Shown here piece by piece: positions 46,608-55,645 of a stretch of DNA of 64,000 nt (positions within the stretch are counted from its first letter, which is position 1; the number at the start of each line of letters is the position of its first letter). The stretch lies in the NCBI RefSeq assembly GCF_013426975.1, contig NZ_JACCPY010000002.1:62001-126000 (forward strand), in the 5' to 3' direction. The notes under the pieces are model-generated. The model saw only the letters and a program-made list of their open reading frames with translations, had not been told where the DNA came from and ran no database searches. The DNA is from Sphaerotilus sulfidivorans (GTDB lineage: Bacteria; Pseudomonadota; Gammaproteobacteria; Burkholderiales; Burkholderiaceae_C). The position numbers and the translations under genes are program-made.

Positions 46608-46729
46608 GGCTGCAGCCTCCCGTATCATTTCGGACAGGCATTGGATTCGTGAAAAATGGCCGTCCGAACCGGGTGGTTCCAGGGTGTGGCGCTCCGGTCG
46701 GGGCGCTGGAGAGGACACAGGCACAAGCA

Positions 46730-48166
46730 ATGGTCGAGGGGGTCGAGACCGGTACGGGCCGCTGGCACCAGGTGGTCCGCGAAGACATCGAGGCGAGGGT
46801 TGGCAGTCCGGACATCGCGGTGCTGTGCCGTCGCTGGCGCCAGAGCCGCGATGCGCAGGGGCGAGCGCCGCTGGCGGCCTTTGCCGATGGCCTGTGGCAT
46901 CGCCTGCATGGCCGGCTGATGCTGCTGCGGCGCGAGCCTGCGTCCGACCCCGCGGACGGGGCGGGCGATGACTTCGTCTATGGACACTACGGCAGCGAGA
47001 TCTGCCGCCATACCGGCATCGATCGCACCGGCACGCGGCTGTCGGAGCTCGGGCCGCAGCGTGCCGCGCTGCTGGGCGCGCTGCAGACCGAGGCGCTGCA
47101 GCGCGGCGAGCCGATCTACGCGGTCCATGTCGCCGAGCGGGGCCAGCCGGTCTTCACCTGGGAGCGGCTGATCCTGCCGCTGGCGCCGTCCGATGGCGGC
47201 GAGTGGGTGCTGGTCTACTGCCGGCCGCTGCAGATGCGCCATGAGCTGTATGCCGACGTGGTCGACGCCAGCGGCGATGCGCTGCTGGCGCTGCGTCGGG
47301 TCGACACGCCCGATGCCGGCGAACCGCAGGACGAGGGCGGTGGCTGGCTGGTGCTGATGGCCAATCCACGTCTGGCCGAGCTGTTCGAGATCGACCGCGA
47401 TTCGCTGGCCGGTCGGCTGGTGCACCGGGTGCTGCCGGACTGGCGGCTGCTGCATGCCGAGCAGGAATGCCTGCAGGTGATGCGCAGCGGCCGGGCCGGC
47501 CGCATCACCCGGGTGCTGATGGCCGCCGACGGCCGGCTGCGCTACCTGCAGGTGCAGATCACGCCGATGAGCGGCGGAGTGCTGCTGAGCCTGTCCGACG
47601 AGACCGACCTGCACGAGGACCGCAACCGGCTGCGCCATCTGGCCGCCACCGATGCGCTGACCACGCTGGCCAACCGCCGCCTGTTCGACGAGCAGCTGCG
47701 CGACCAGGTCGAGCAGGCCCGCGCCAGCGGCCAGCCGCTGGTGCTGGTGATGGCCGACATCGATGCCTTCAAGGCCTACAACGACCGTTATGGGCACGCT
47801 GCCGGCGATGACTGCCTGCGCCAGTTCGCGCTGCTGTTCAAGGCGGTCTTCACCCGCCAGAGCGATCTGGCCGCGCGCTACGGCGGCGAGGAATTCGCGG
47901 TGCTGCTGCCCGGCACCGGCCTGGAGGGCGCCACCGCGCTGGTCGAGCGGCTGATCGAGCTGCTGCATCAGCGCCGGCTGCCGCATGCCGCTTCGCCGGT
48001 GGCCGAGCATGTGACGGCCAGCTTCGGCGCCGCGGCCTTCGATCCGGCGCGCGACCACGACGAGCTCAGCCTGCTGCGGCGTGCCGACAGCGCGCTCTAC
48101 CAGGCCAAGCAGACCGGTCGCGACCGGCTCTGCGTGGTCAGCACCGACGGCACGCCGACACGCTGA
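46730..48166 (+). CDS. PAS-domain diguanylate cyclase (GGDEF)
   Basis: The 478-residue protein has N-terminal sensory regions, including a PAS-type domain at about 160-300, and a C-terminal GGDEF domain (about 305-470) with the active-site motif YGGEEF. An RxxD inhibitory site (RQSD) lies five residues before it, so the cyclase is probably active and product-inhibited. It would make cyclic di-GMP from GTP and promote surface attachment, which fits the neighbouring surface genes. A GTG 27 codons upstream (46649) is an alternative start; GGAGAGG at 46708-46714 is near the chosen ATG. No membrane segment was seen. Confidence 0.88.
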   Translation: MVEGVETGTGRWHQVVREDIEARVGSPDIAVLCRRWRQSRDAQGRAPLAAFADGLWHRLHGRLMLLRREPASDPADGAGDDFVYGHYGSEICRHTGIDRTGTRLSELGPQRAALLGALQTEALQRGEPIYAVHVAERGQPVFTWERLILPLAPSDGGEWVLVYCRPLQMRHELYADVVDASGDALLALRRVDTPDAGEPQDEGGGWLVLMANPRLAELFEIDRDSLAGRLVHRVLPDWRLLHAEQECLQVMRSGRAGRITRVLMAADGRLRYLQVQITPMSGGVLLSLSDETDLHEDRNRLRHLAATDALTTLANRRLFDEQLRDQVEQARASGQPLVLVMADIDAFKAYNDRYGHAAGDDCLRQFALLFKAVFTRQSDLAARYGGEEFAVLLPGTGLEGATALVERLIELLHQRRLPHAASPVAEHVTASFGAAAFDPARDHDELSLLRRADSALYQAKQTGRDRLCVVSTDGTPTR

Positions 48167-48200
48167 CACGCTGCCTGCAGGCGCCGACACCGCCTGAATT

Positions 48201-48221
48201 GGCCGTGGAACGCCGGCCTTT
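48201..48221 (+). terminator. Weak terminator-like hairpin after the diguanylate cyclase gene
   Basis: GGCCG and CGGCC form a 5-bp stem with an 8-base loop and are followed by TTTC. The U-run is short, so this is only a possible terminator. Confidence 0.35.
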
Positions 48222-48291
48222 CGCGCGATCAGGCCGTGGTACGCGTCGATAGCATCGACTGGATTCCCCCCCAGATGCAGGAGTTCCCGTC

Positions 48292-49890
48292 ATGCACCAG
48301 ATGCGCCTTCTCTCCGCCTCCCTTGTCCTGGCCTTCGGGCTGTCTGCCTGTGGTGGCAGCGACAGCACCAGCGCGCCGGCCGTGCCAGTCGCCTCGGCCT
48401 CGTCCGGCGTGCTGGTCGATGACCTGATCGCCGGTGCGACCGTCTTCTGCGACGACAACAGCAATGGCGTGCTCGATGCCGGCGAGAAGTCGGCGGTGAC
48501 CGACAGCGCAGGTGCCTATGCCTTCTCCAGCGCCTGCAGCTCGCAGATCGCCTCGGTGGCCGAGACCGGCTATGACCTGACGACGCTGAAGGCGCCCAAG
48601 GGCCAGTTCATCGCGCCGGCCGGCAGCGGCGTGGTGTCGCCCTTCACCACGCTGAAGGTGGTCAGCGGCCTGTCCGACACCGATTTCCAGGCGGTGCTGA
48701 GCGGTCTGGGCCTGGCGGGCGTCGACGTGACCTCCTTCAACCCCTTCAGCGCTTCCACCGACAGCGCCCGTGCGACCACCGCCGCCGCGGTGGCCAAGGT
48801 GCTGGCCGACATCGCCGAGCTCAGCGCCGAGGCCGGCGGCAGCCCGGCTGCAGCCTTCCGCGGCGCGGTCGCGGCCATCGCCACCCAGGCGCGCAGCAGC
48901 ACCACGCCGGTCTTCGCCAGCGAGACCTCGCTGCGTGCGATGGTCAATGCCGCGGTCAGCGCCGGCCTGGAGGCCGGCAACAAGGACAGCAGCGGCAATG
49001 CGGTCTGGAGCGCCAGCCAGCTGGCCGCCGCGGTCGATCTCTCCACCCAGGGCCTGACGGTGCTGGCGCAGAAGACCCGCGAGGCCGCCTCGCTGTCGGC
49101 GGCCAAGGATCTGCTGTCGAGCTCCGCGGTGCTGACCCTGGTCGGCTCGGTCGACCTGAGCGACAGCAGCGCGGTGGCCGCGGCCAGGACCCAGCTCTCC
49201 AACGCGACCGAGCTGGCCAAGCCGCAGTACGTCTACCTGAGCGACGACAGCATCGAGATCGTTCCGCTGCAGGGCAAGGAGGTCACCGCGACCATGATCC
49301 AGTTCGAGAGCTCGGCCGGTCTGACGCTGAGCGGCCAGACCCTGGCCTCGCTCGAGCAGGTCTGGCTGCCGCTGACCGCCACCAGCCTGGCCCTGCCGAA
49401 GGGCGGCGCCGACCTGGTGCTGGGCATCGAGATCGAGAACACCGCCACCGGCGGCATCCTGCAGGCCCGGCTCGCCGGCGTGACGCTGTCGCGCGACAGC
49501 GAGGGCACGGTCAAGGCCATGATCGACGATGCGGCCCGGCTGCATCTCTACCTGAAGACCGGCACCGGCATCGAGATCGGCACCGGCACCAAGGCGATCA
49601 CCGACATCAGCGCGAAGATCCTGTGCAGCTGCGACAGCGGCGTCGGCATCGACCTGCAGAAGATTGCCGACGGCCTGCGCAAGAACTTCCCCGACAACAC
49701 CTCGCTGATCGACAAGACGCTGGCCGAGACCGGCACCTTCCGGGTGCGCATGGTCGCCACCGGCGCCGACATGCGCCGCGCCGACGGCACCCGCCTGGGC
49801 CTGTCGCGCATCGCGGTGCGCACGCCGGGCAGCAGCGCGACCGCGGCCGAGGTCGGCGGCGTCGCGATCCAGGGTCGGGTGACCTTCTGA
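48292..49890 (+). CDS. Lipoprotein with a calcium-loop SdrD_B-like start
   Basis: The 532-residue protein starts behind a GGAG-type site and has a lipoprotein signal ending in LSAC (Cys about 20), followed by GGSDSTSA. Residues about 44-75 (ATVFCDDNSNGVLDAGEKSA) contain a D-x-N-x-N-G-x-x-D-x-G-E loop like calcium-binding or dockerin-type repeats, in an SdrD_B-like setting. A helical Ala/Ser-rich middle and a beta-rich C-terminus follow. It should be anchored in the outer membrane. The gene for a small barrel protein begins 8 bp later, so the two probably act together. No enzymatic motif was found. Confidence 0.75.
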   Translation: MHQMRLLSASLVLAFGLSACGGSDSTSAPAVPVASASSGVLVDDLIAGATVFCDDNSNGVLDAGEKSAVTDSAGAYAFSSACSSQIASVAETGYDLTTLKAPKGQFIAPAGSGVVSPFTTLKVVSGLSDTDFQAVLSGLGLAGVDVTSFNPFSASTDSARATTAAAVAKVLADIAELSAEAGGSPAAAFRGAVAAIATQARSSTTPVFASETSLRAMVNAAVSAGLEAGNKDSSGNAVWSASQLAAAVDLSTQGLTVLAQKTREAASLSAAKDLLSSSAVLTLVGSVDLSDSSAVAAARTQLSNATELAKPQYVYLSDDSIEIVPLQGKEVTATMIQFESSAGLTLSGQTLASLEQVWLPLTATSLALPKGGADLVLGIEIENTATGGILQARLAGVTLSRDSEGTVKAMIDDAARLHLYLKTGTGIEIGTGTKAITDISAKILCSCDSGVGIDLQKIADGLRKNFPDNTSLIDKTLAETGTFRVRMVATGADMRRADGTRLGLSRIAVRTPGSSATAAEVGGVAIQGRVTF

Positions 49891-49898
49891 GTCCAGCC

Positions 49899-50954
49899 AT
49901 GAGGACAAGGGCTGGCGCCGGCTGGCTGCTGGCCCTGGCGGCCGCACCGGCCGGGGCGGTGGCGCTCGACACGCTGCCGCTGATCGACGAGCCGCCGGCC
50001 ACCGGCCTGCGCTGGCAGGTCGAGGCAGGACATGACATCGCCCGACCGCTTGGCCGGGCGATCGGCAGCGAGCGCGAGGCGGCCGCCATCGAGCGGCTGT
50101 CGCTGTCCGCACGCTGGCCGGCCTGGCAGGCCGGGCTGACACTGCGCGACATGACGCTGCATGATGGCGAGGATCTGCACCGGCTGCAGGGCTGGGACGC
50201 CTCGCTGCGCTGGCATCTGCCGACCGATGCGTCCGGCCTGACCCGCTGGGCGCTCCAGGCCGGTGCCTGGGGGCATCAGGCCGACCGGCTGTCGCAGGCC
50301 ACCCGCGGCAGCCTGAAGGTCAGCGGCCTGAACGCGCAGCTGACCCGCTTCGATGTCGAGCGCCCGCGCGATCGCCAGTGGCAGCTCGATCTGCTGGGCC
50401 AGCGCACGCTGCCCTGGCCCGGGCTGGTGCTGACGGCCGCGGCCGGGCTCGGTCGCAGCGAGGTGTCCAATGCCGCGCTGGGCGGAACGGCACGCGTCGG
50501 CGGCTGCAGCCACGATCTGGAATTCGGCGCCACGCAGCTGATCGCCCGACCCGGCGAGGACTGCACGCAGGCCTTCATCATCAGCGTGCCGAACCGGCTG
50601 CTGAAGTTCGATGCCCAGCGCGAGACCCGCTACCGGGCGCGCTTCATGCACCTGGGCGCGGCGCTGCACTGGCGCCAGGGCCGCTGGCAACTGTCCGGCG
50701 GTGCCGACCTGCAGCACTGGAGCCGCCCCGGTCTCGACGACCTGTCGAGCGTGCGTGCGCCGGTCACCCGGGTGCTCACGCTGGCGACGCGGCTCGCGCA
50801 TGACCTCGGCCCGGACACGCGGCTGTCTGTGCAGCTGCGCCATGCCGACCACCGCCTGGTCGGCGAGGTGCCGATGCTCTACAACGCCCGCACCGCCAGC
50901 CGCTTCGCCACCCGCCAGACCCAGGTGGAGCTGGCGCTGGCGCACCGTTTCTAG
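49899..50954 (+). CDS. Small outer-membrane barrel candidate
   Basis: The 351-residue protein has a signal peptide (cleavage near AGA-VAL), then alternating strands such as WQLDLLGQRTLPWPGLVLTAA and ends in TQVELALAHRF, with a terminal Phe as required for barrel assembly by BAM. One cysteine pair (GGCSHD, EDCTQ) could form a loop disulfide. It follows the calcium-loop lipoprotein gene by 8 bp. I do not recognise the family. The barrel call rests on the signal, strand pattern and terminal Phe. Confidence 0.65.
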   Translation: MRTRAGAGWLLALAAAPAGAVALDTLPLIDEPPATGLRWQVEAGHDIARPLGRAIGSEREAAAIERLSLSARWPAWQAGLTLRDMTLHDGEDLHRLQGWDASLRWHLPTDASGLTRWALQAGAWGHQADRLSQATRGSLKVSGLNAQLTRFDVERPRDRQWQLDLLGQRTLPWPGLVLTAAAGLGRSEVSNAALGGTARVGGCSHDLEFGATQLIARPGEDCTQAFIISVPNRLLKFDAQRETRYRARFMHLGAALHWRQGRWQLSGGADLQHWSRPGLDDLSSVRAPVTRVLTLATRLAHDLGPDTRLSVQLRHADHRLVGEVPMLYNARTASRFATRQTQVELALAHRF

Positions 50955-50997
50955 CGCGGCAGGCCTCCAGCGCGAGACCGGCGCTCGGCGCTGCCGC

Positions 50998-51003
50998 TAC
51001 AAT
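50998..51003 (+). promoter_or_regulatory. -10 box of the tRNA-Arg promoter
   Basis: TACAAT lies 18 bp before the tRNA 5' end. The -35 region is not well conserved, so this is a partial promoter call. Confidence 0.45.
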
Positions 51004-51020
51004 GGCAGGCTTCGGTTCCT

Positions 51021-51095
51021 CTCCCTGTAGTTCAATGGATAGAACGGGCGCCTCCTAAGCGCCAGATACAGGTTCGATTCCTGTCGGGGGGACCA
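51021..51095 (+). tRNA. tRNA-Arg (anticodon CCT)
   Basis: The 75-base gene folds as a cloverleaf: acceptor stem CTCCCTG with CGGGGGG (two wobble pairs), D stem GTTC/GAAC, anticodon stem GGCGC/GCGCC with loop CTCCTAA, T arm ACAGG-TTCGATT-CCTGT, then discriminator A and an encoded CCA. It reads AGG codons, which are rare in this genome. It lies between the small barrel gene and the convergent tamB. Confidence 0.95.
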
Positions 51096-51122
51096 GCTCG
51101 CACTGGCCCGAATCCATCCCCC

Positions 51123-51155
51123 AAGGCCCCGGCGTGTTCATCGCGCCGGGGCCTT
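51123..51155. terminator. Hairpin between tRNA-Arg and tamB
   Basis: A perfect 12-bp stem (AAGGCCCCGGCG with CGCCGGGGCCTT) and 9-base loop lies 27 bp after the tRNA and spans the tamB stop codon (51138-51140). The flanks have few T, so it is a strong hairpin but a weak classic terminator for either strand. Confidence 0.6.
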
Positions 51156-54100
51156 GTCCTTGGCGGGCTCGGCCGACTGGCCGATCGGCGGCAGCAGCGA
51201 GCCCGAGCCCCACTGCCAGGTCCAGATCAGGTCGAGCGCGTTCTCGGCGCCTGACTGGGCGCGCAGCGTGAAGCGCCGGGCCGCGCGGTAGATCAGCTGC
51301 CAGGTGCCGCTGGCGGCGTTGAGGCTGCGCTCGTAGCCGACATACCAGCGCTGGCTGATCTGCTTGCCCAGCGTGACCACCGTCTCGCGGCTGTCGCCTT
51401 CGCCGTCCTGGCGCACCGAGAACTGGTCCAGACCGATGCGCTCGACCAGCGAGGGCGCGTCGCTCTCGCCGGCGATGAGTGCGGTGGCGGCGCGCTGCAG
51501 CAGCGCCATGTCGGTGCGGCCCAGGCCATCGGAGGCGCTGCCCAGGATCAGCCAGGACAGCCGGTCGGTGTCGCTCATCGCGGGCTCGCTGATCAGCCGG
51601 ATGCGGGGCAGCTGCGCGGTGCCGGTCACGCTGATGCCGACCCGCACATCCTCCAGGTCCGGCCGGATCGCCTCGATGTCCAGCCGCGGGTTGTCCGGCA
51701 GGCCGGTGAAGCTGATGACCGAGCGCTCGACGCGCAGCTTCTGGCCGTAGGCGGCGTAGGTGCCGTCGACCGCGCGGATGCTGCCGTTGACCGCCAGCCG
51801 GTTGGCCGGGCTGCTCAGGCGCAGCTCGCCGGTCAGCCGGGTGCTCAGGCCGCGGCCGACCAGCTGGAAGCGCTCGCCCAGATCGACGCGCAGGTCCAGC
51901 GCGGTGCTGCGCTGGCTGCCGCGGGCGGCGGTCTCGCGCTGGCGGTTCGCGCCGCGTCCCCGGTCGACATCGACATCGTCGCCCAGGCTGGGCGCATCGG
52001 ACTGGCTGAAGTCGAAGCGGCCCTCGTCGACCTTCAGCGCGCCTTGCAGGCGGGTCTCGGCCGCATCGACGCGCAGGTCGGCACGGCCGCTGAGGCTGGC
52101 GCGGCGGTCGATGCGCTGCAGCGCGGCGAAGCGGTCGGCCGTCATGCGCAGCGTCAGCACCGGCCGGGCATCGAGCGTGGCCTGGCCGCTCAGCTCGAGC
52201 GAGCCGGTGCCGCCGCGCATCGTGAAGCGCTCGATGCGCGCGGTGTCGCCGTCGAGGCTGGCGCGCAGCGTGGCATCGCGCCAGTCGATGCCCTCCAGCA
52301 CATTGCGCACCGCGATGCGGTCGCCCTGCAGATCGCCGGCGTAGCGGGGCTGACCGAACTGGCCGTCCAGCCGCGCCTGGCCACCGACCCGGCCGCTCAG
52401 GCGCCAGCCGGCCGGCAGCCAGCCGCCCCAGTGCTCGAGCTGCGCGACCTCCAGCGCCAGGCGGCCTTCCAGCGGCGCCTCGGCCGGCGGCCACATCCGG
52501 TCGGGCGAGGTGCGCACCGTCTGGCGGCCTTCGATGTGGCCGAGCTGGCTGCCGTCGATGCGCTGGCTGAACTGCCACAGGCCGTCGTCGGCCTGCATCT
52601 GCAGCGCGATCTCGCCCAGGCCGAGCCGGCGCGGCCCGGTGCCGAGTTCGGCATCCTCCAGGCTGAGGTCGCCGCTGGCACGGCGCAGCAGCGCCGACAT
52701 CGTGGTGCGCCCGTCGCGGGACTGCAGGTCGAGCCGGCCGTCGAGCGTGAGGTCGCCGCTCCAGCCCAGATCGGGCTGGAGCTTCTGCAGCACCGGCGCC
52801 AGCGCCAGCGGCTCGAGCCGGGCCTGCAGCGCGAGCCGCGGCGCGGCGGCGGTGCCGGAGCCGGCCGACTGCCACTCCAGCTGGTCCAGCGCCAGCCGGG
52901 CGTCGAGCGTCTCCAGTCGTGCGGCCCCGGCGCGGGCCGACAGGCGGCCATCGGGCTGGCGCTGCAGCACTAGCGGCAGCTCGGCCAGCCGCAGCAGCGG
53001 CTGAAGGGCAGGGGGGCTGGCGCTGCTGCTGCCGTTGCTGCTGTTGTTGTTGTTGACGCTGCCGTTCCGGGGCGCCAGGGCGGCGGGCAGCGCGCCCAGC
53101 AGCGCCACATCGCGCAGGCGGCCCTGCCAGTCCAGCGGCGCCTCGGGTGCGGGCGGCCAGCTGCGGCCGCCTGCCGACAGGCGCCCCTCCAGCACCGCCC
53201 GTGCCTGCAGCCGACGCGGCGGGCTGGCCGCGCTGGCCGTGCCGTCCGGTGCCGGCGCCGGGCTGGCGGTCATCTCGCTGTCGAGTTCCAGCCTGTGCTC
53301 GGCCGGGTTGCCGCGGCCGCGCAGCGTCAGCCGCTCGAGCTGCAGACCGGGGCGTGCGAGGCCGGCCAGATCCAGGTCCAGCTCGATCGGGTCGGTGGCG
53401 CTGCGCAGGCCTGCATCGACCCGCAGACCGAGCTGGCGCAGGTCCAGGCCATCGGGTAGCTGCAGCTGGCGGCCGTCCAGGCGGGCCTGCAGCCGCAGCT
53501 GCGGCCAGCGGCCCTGCAGCGTGCCGCTGCCGTCGATCTCGCCGGCCAGCCGGGCCTCGCTGCCGGCCAGCCGCAGCCAGGGCTGCAGGGCCTGCAGCGC
53601 GCCGCTGCGCAGCGTGAACTGCCAGCGGTCCTCGCCGCCGGCACGGCGAGGCGTGCCGGTGGCGGGAAAGAGCTGGCCGCGCAGGCTCAGGTCGGTGGCG
53701 CCGGCCTGTCCGGCCGGGCCGGGGGCTGCGCCGACGCGCGCATCCAGCTCGGCCTGCAGCATGCGGTCGGCAGCGGCGCCTTGGGGCGGTCCCTTGATCT
53801 GCAGCAGGCCGGAGAGCGGCACCCCGGCCAGCAGGCTGGGCGCGATCTCGAGCCGGGCCTGGCCGTCCAGTGCGGCCAGCCAGGCGCCGGGGTCGCCCCC
53901 GGGCGGCGGCGTGGCCGGCAGGCCGAGCGCCAGATCCATCCGGCCGTCCAGACGATGCGGGCCGCGCTGCCAGGCGCCTTGCGCCTCGCCCGGCCACCAG
54001 AGCGAGGGGTCGAAGCGCTCCAGCGTCGCCCGGCTCTGCAGCTGCCAGCGCCGGCCGGCATCGACCCGCTCGGCCCGGCCCTCGGCCTGCAGCCGGGCGC

Positions 54101-55607
54101 TGTCGCTGCCGATGCGCAGCTTCTCGAGGTCGATGCGCTCGGGCGTGCCGCGCATCTGCAGCTGCAGCTGCAGATCGGGCAGGTCCTGGCGTTCATGGCG
54201 GCCGCGCAGATCGGTCTGCAGGGTCGCGCGCGGCGGCTGGTCGGCATGGTCGGCGGGCGGCTGGCTCCAGCTCAGGGTCAGCGGGCCGCTCAGCCGCATC
54301 GCCGGTGCCCGCGGATCGAGCCGGGCCGGCTGCAGCTCCTGCAGCGTGGCGCTCAGCGCCAGCTCGAGCCGGTTGCCGCTGTCCGGGCCGGAGCGGCTCC
54401 AGCGGCCCTTGCCGAGCACTGTGCCGGCCGGGCCGCTGCCATCGTGCAGCACCAGTCGCAGGGTCTCGAGCGTGCCGATGTCGGGATGCGCCGGATCGCC
54501 GGTCGCGCCGATGCGCAGCGACTCCAGCGGCAGGCGCTGCCGGTCGAGCCGCCCGGGCTGCCGGTTGGTCAGGTCGATCTGCAATTGCAGCGGCGCGGCT
54601 GCACGGCCGCTGGCGCTGGCGCCGCCGGCGCTGCCGGTGCCGCCCGGCTCGAGCCGGGCCTCGATGCTGCCGCTCAGCGCGGTCTGCGGCAGCTGGCTCG
54701 ACAGCGGCGCCAGATCGACCTCCTGCAGCCGGGCCTGCAGCCGGGAGAGCGGCTGCGGCTGCTCCGGCCGCAGCTGGGCCTCGGCCTCGAGCGCCTGGCC
54801 GCGTGCGAGCAGCTTCACCTTGGCCTCCAGCCGGGCCAGCGGACCGCTCAGGCCCAGATCGAGCTGCCAGTCGGTCGGCAGCGTGGCGTGGCCGCTGCTG
54901 CTGGGGCCCGCCTCGGCGCGGGCGCTGAACTGCGCCTGCACCGGCAGCGGCGCGGCCGCGCCGATCTCGAACCGGCCGTCCAGCTGCAGCTGATCGCGGC
55001 GCAGCCGGATCGCATCGAGCCGGTGCAGGCCGGCGGGTCCGGCGGGCAGCGCCAGCCGGGCCGACAGATCCTGCAGCGGCTGCTCCCGCAGGCCGTCCAG
55101 CATCAGCCGGCCGATGCGGATCTCGTCGATGTGCAGCGACAGCGGCAGCACCAGCGAGCGCGGCAGCACCATCGGCGCGCTGTCGGCGGAGCGGCCCTGC
55201 AGGTCGATCGTCCCGATCTGCAGCCGCGCCAGCCGCAGCGCCGGCGCCTGGCCGCTCGGCCAGTCGAGCACCGGCGTGCGCCAGGACAGGCCGTCGATGT
55301 GCAGCGTCTGGCTCGGGCCGAGCGGGTAGCTCAGCGAGCGGATGTCCAGGTCGCCGGCCAGCGGACCGCGCAGCCCTTCGACCTGCAGCTCCGGCACCAG
55401 CGACAGCAGCCGGCGGCTGCCCGCTTCGGTCTTGATCGCCGACAGCAGCAGCAGCGCGCCGGCGGCCAGCGCCAGCAGCAGCAAGGCCAGCAGCACGACC
55501 AGCGCGCGCCCGAGCACCGGGCGTGCCGGCGCCGGGTGGGCGGACGGTGCAGAAGCGGCGGCAGCGGCTGCGCTGTCGCTGTTCGCCTGGGCGGTCGGAT
55601 CAGGCAT
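51138..55607 (-). CDS. tamB: Translocation and assembly module protein TamB
   Basis: The 1489-residue protein has a single N-terminal membrane helix (about 35-57) and a very long beta-rich body ending in the DUF490/TamB C-terminal domain. The C-terminal part has the conserved RPDLEDVRVGISVTGTAQLPRIRLISEPAMSDTD and LSWLILGSA blocks. TamB spans the periplasm and works with TamA in outer-membrane assembly and lipid transport. Low-complexity Ser/Asn runs occur at about 855-865. It follows tamA by 38 bp, a gap with short TGACCG-type repeats (CGGTCAGT twice in 55631-55650). Confidence 0.9.
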   Translation of the reverse strand: MPDPTAQANSDSAAAAAASAPSAHPAPARPVLGRALVVLLALLLLALAAGALLLLSAIKTEAGSRRLLSLVPELQVEGLRGPLAGDLDIRSLSYPLGPSQTLHIDGLSWRTPVLDWPSGQAPALRLARLQIGTIDLQGRSADSAPMVLPRSLVLPLSLHIDEIRIGRLMLDGLREQPLQDLSARLALPAGPAGLHRLDAIRLRRDQLQLDGRFEIGAAAPLPVQAQFSARAEAGPSSSGHATLPTDWQLDLGLSGPLARLEAKVKLLARGQALEAEAQLRPEQPQPLSRLQARLQEVDLAPLSSQLPQTALSGSIEARLEPGGTGSAGGASASGRAAAPLQLQIDLTNRQPGRLDRQRLPLESLRIGATGDPAHPDIGTLETLRLVLHDGSGPAGTVLGKGRWSRSGPDSGNRLELALSATLQELQPARLDPRAPAMRLSGPLTLSWSQPPADHADQPPRATLQTDLRGRHERQDLPDLQLQLQMRGTPERIDLEKLRIGSDSARLQAEGRAERVDAGRRWQLQSRATLERFDPSLWWPGEAQGAWQRGPHRLDGRMDLALGLPATPPPGGDPGAWLAALDGQARLEIAPSLLAGVPLSGLLQIKGPPQGAAADRMLQAELDARVGAAPGPAGQAGATDLSLRGQLFPATGTPRRAGGEDRWQFTLRSGALQALQPWLRLAGSEARLAGEIDGSGTLQGRWPQLRLQARLDGRQLQLPDGLDLRQLGLRVDAGLRSATDPIELDLDLAGLARPGLQLERLTLRGRGNPAEHRLELDSEMTASPAPAPDGTASAASPPRRLQARAVLEGRLSAGGRSWPPAPEAPLDWQGRLRDVALLGALPAALAPRNGSVNNNNSSNGSSSASPPALQPLLRLAELPLVLQRQPDGRLSARAGAARLETLDARLALDQLEWQSAGSGTAAAPRLALQARLEPLALAPVLQKLQPDLGWSGDLTLDGRLDLQSRDGRTTMSALLRRASGDLSLEDAELGTGPRRLGLGEIALQMQADDGLWQFSQRIDGSQLGHIEGRQTVRTSPDRMWPPAEAPLEGRLALEVAQLEHWGGWLPAGWRLSGRVGGQARLDGQFGQPRYAGDLQGDRIAVRNVLEGIDWRDATLRASLDGDTARIERFTMRGGTGSLELSGQATLDARPVLTLRMTADRFAALQRIDRRASLSGRADLRVDAAETRLQGALKVDEGRFDFSQSDAPSLGDDVDVDRGRGANRQRETAARGSQRSTALDLRVDLGERFQLVGRGLSTRLTGELRLSSPANRLAVNGSIRAVDGTYAAYGQKLRVERSVISFTGLPDNPRLDIEAIRPDLEDVRVGISVTGTAQLPRIRLISEPAMSDTDRLSWLILGSASDGLGRTDMALLQRAATALIAGESDAPSLVERIGLDQFSVRQDGEGDSRETVVTLGKQISQRWYVGYERSLNAASGTWQLIYRAARRFTLRAQSGAENALDLIWTWQWGSGSLLPPIGQSAEPAKDKAPAR

Positions 55608-55645
55608 CAGGCATCCATCAATCAGTCAGGCGGTCAGTCAAGCGG

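Noticed and set aside
51055-53997. A 980-codon minus-strand frame overlapping tRNA-Arg and tamB
   Set aside because: It runs through the tRNA gene and is a Arg/Ala/Pro-rich alternate frame of tamB.
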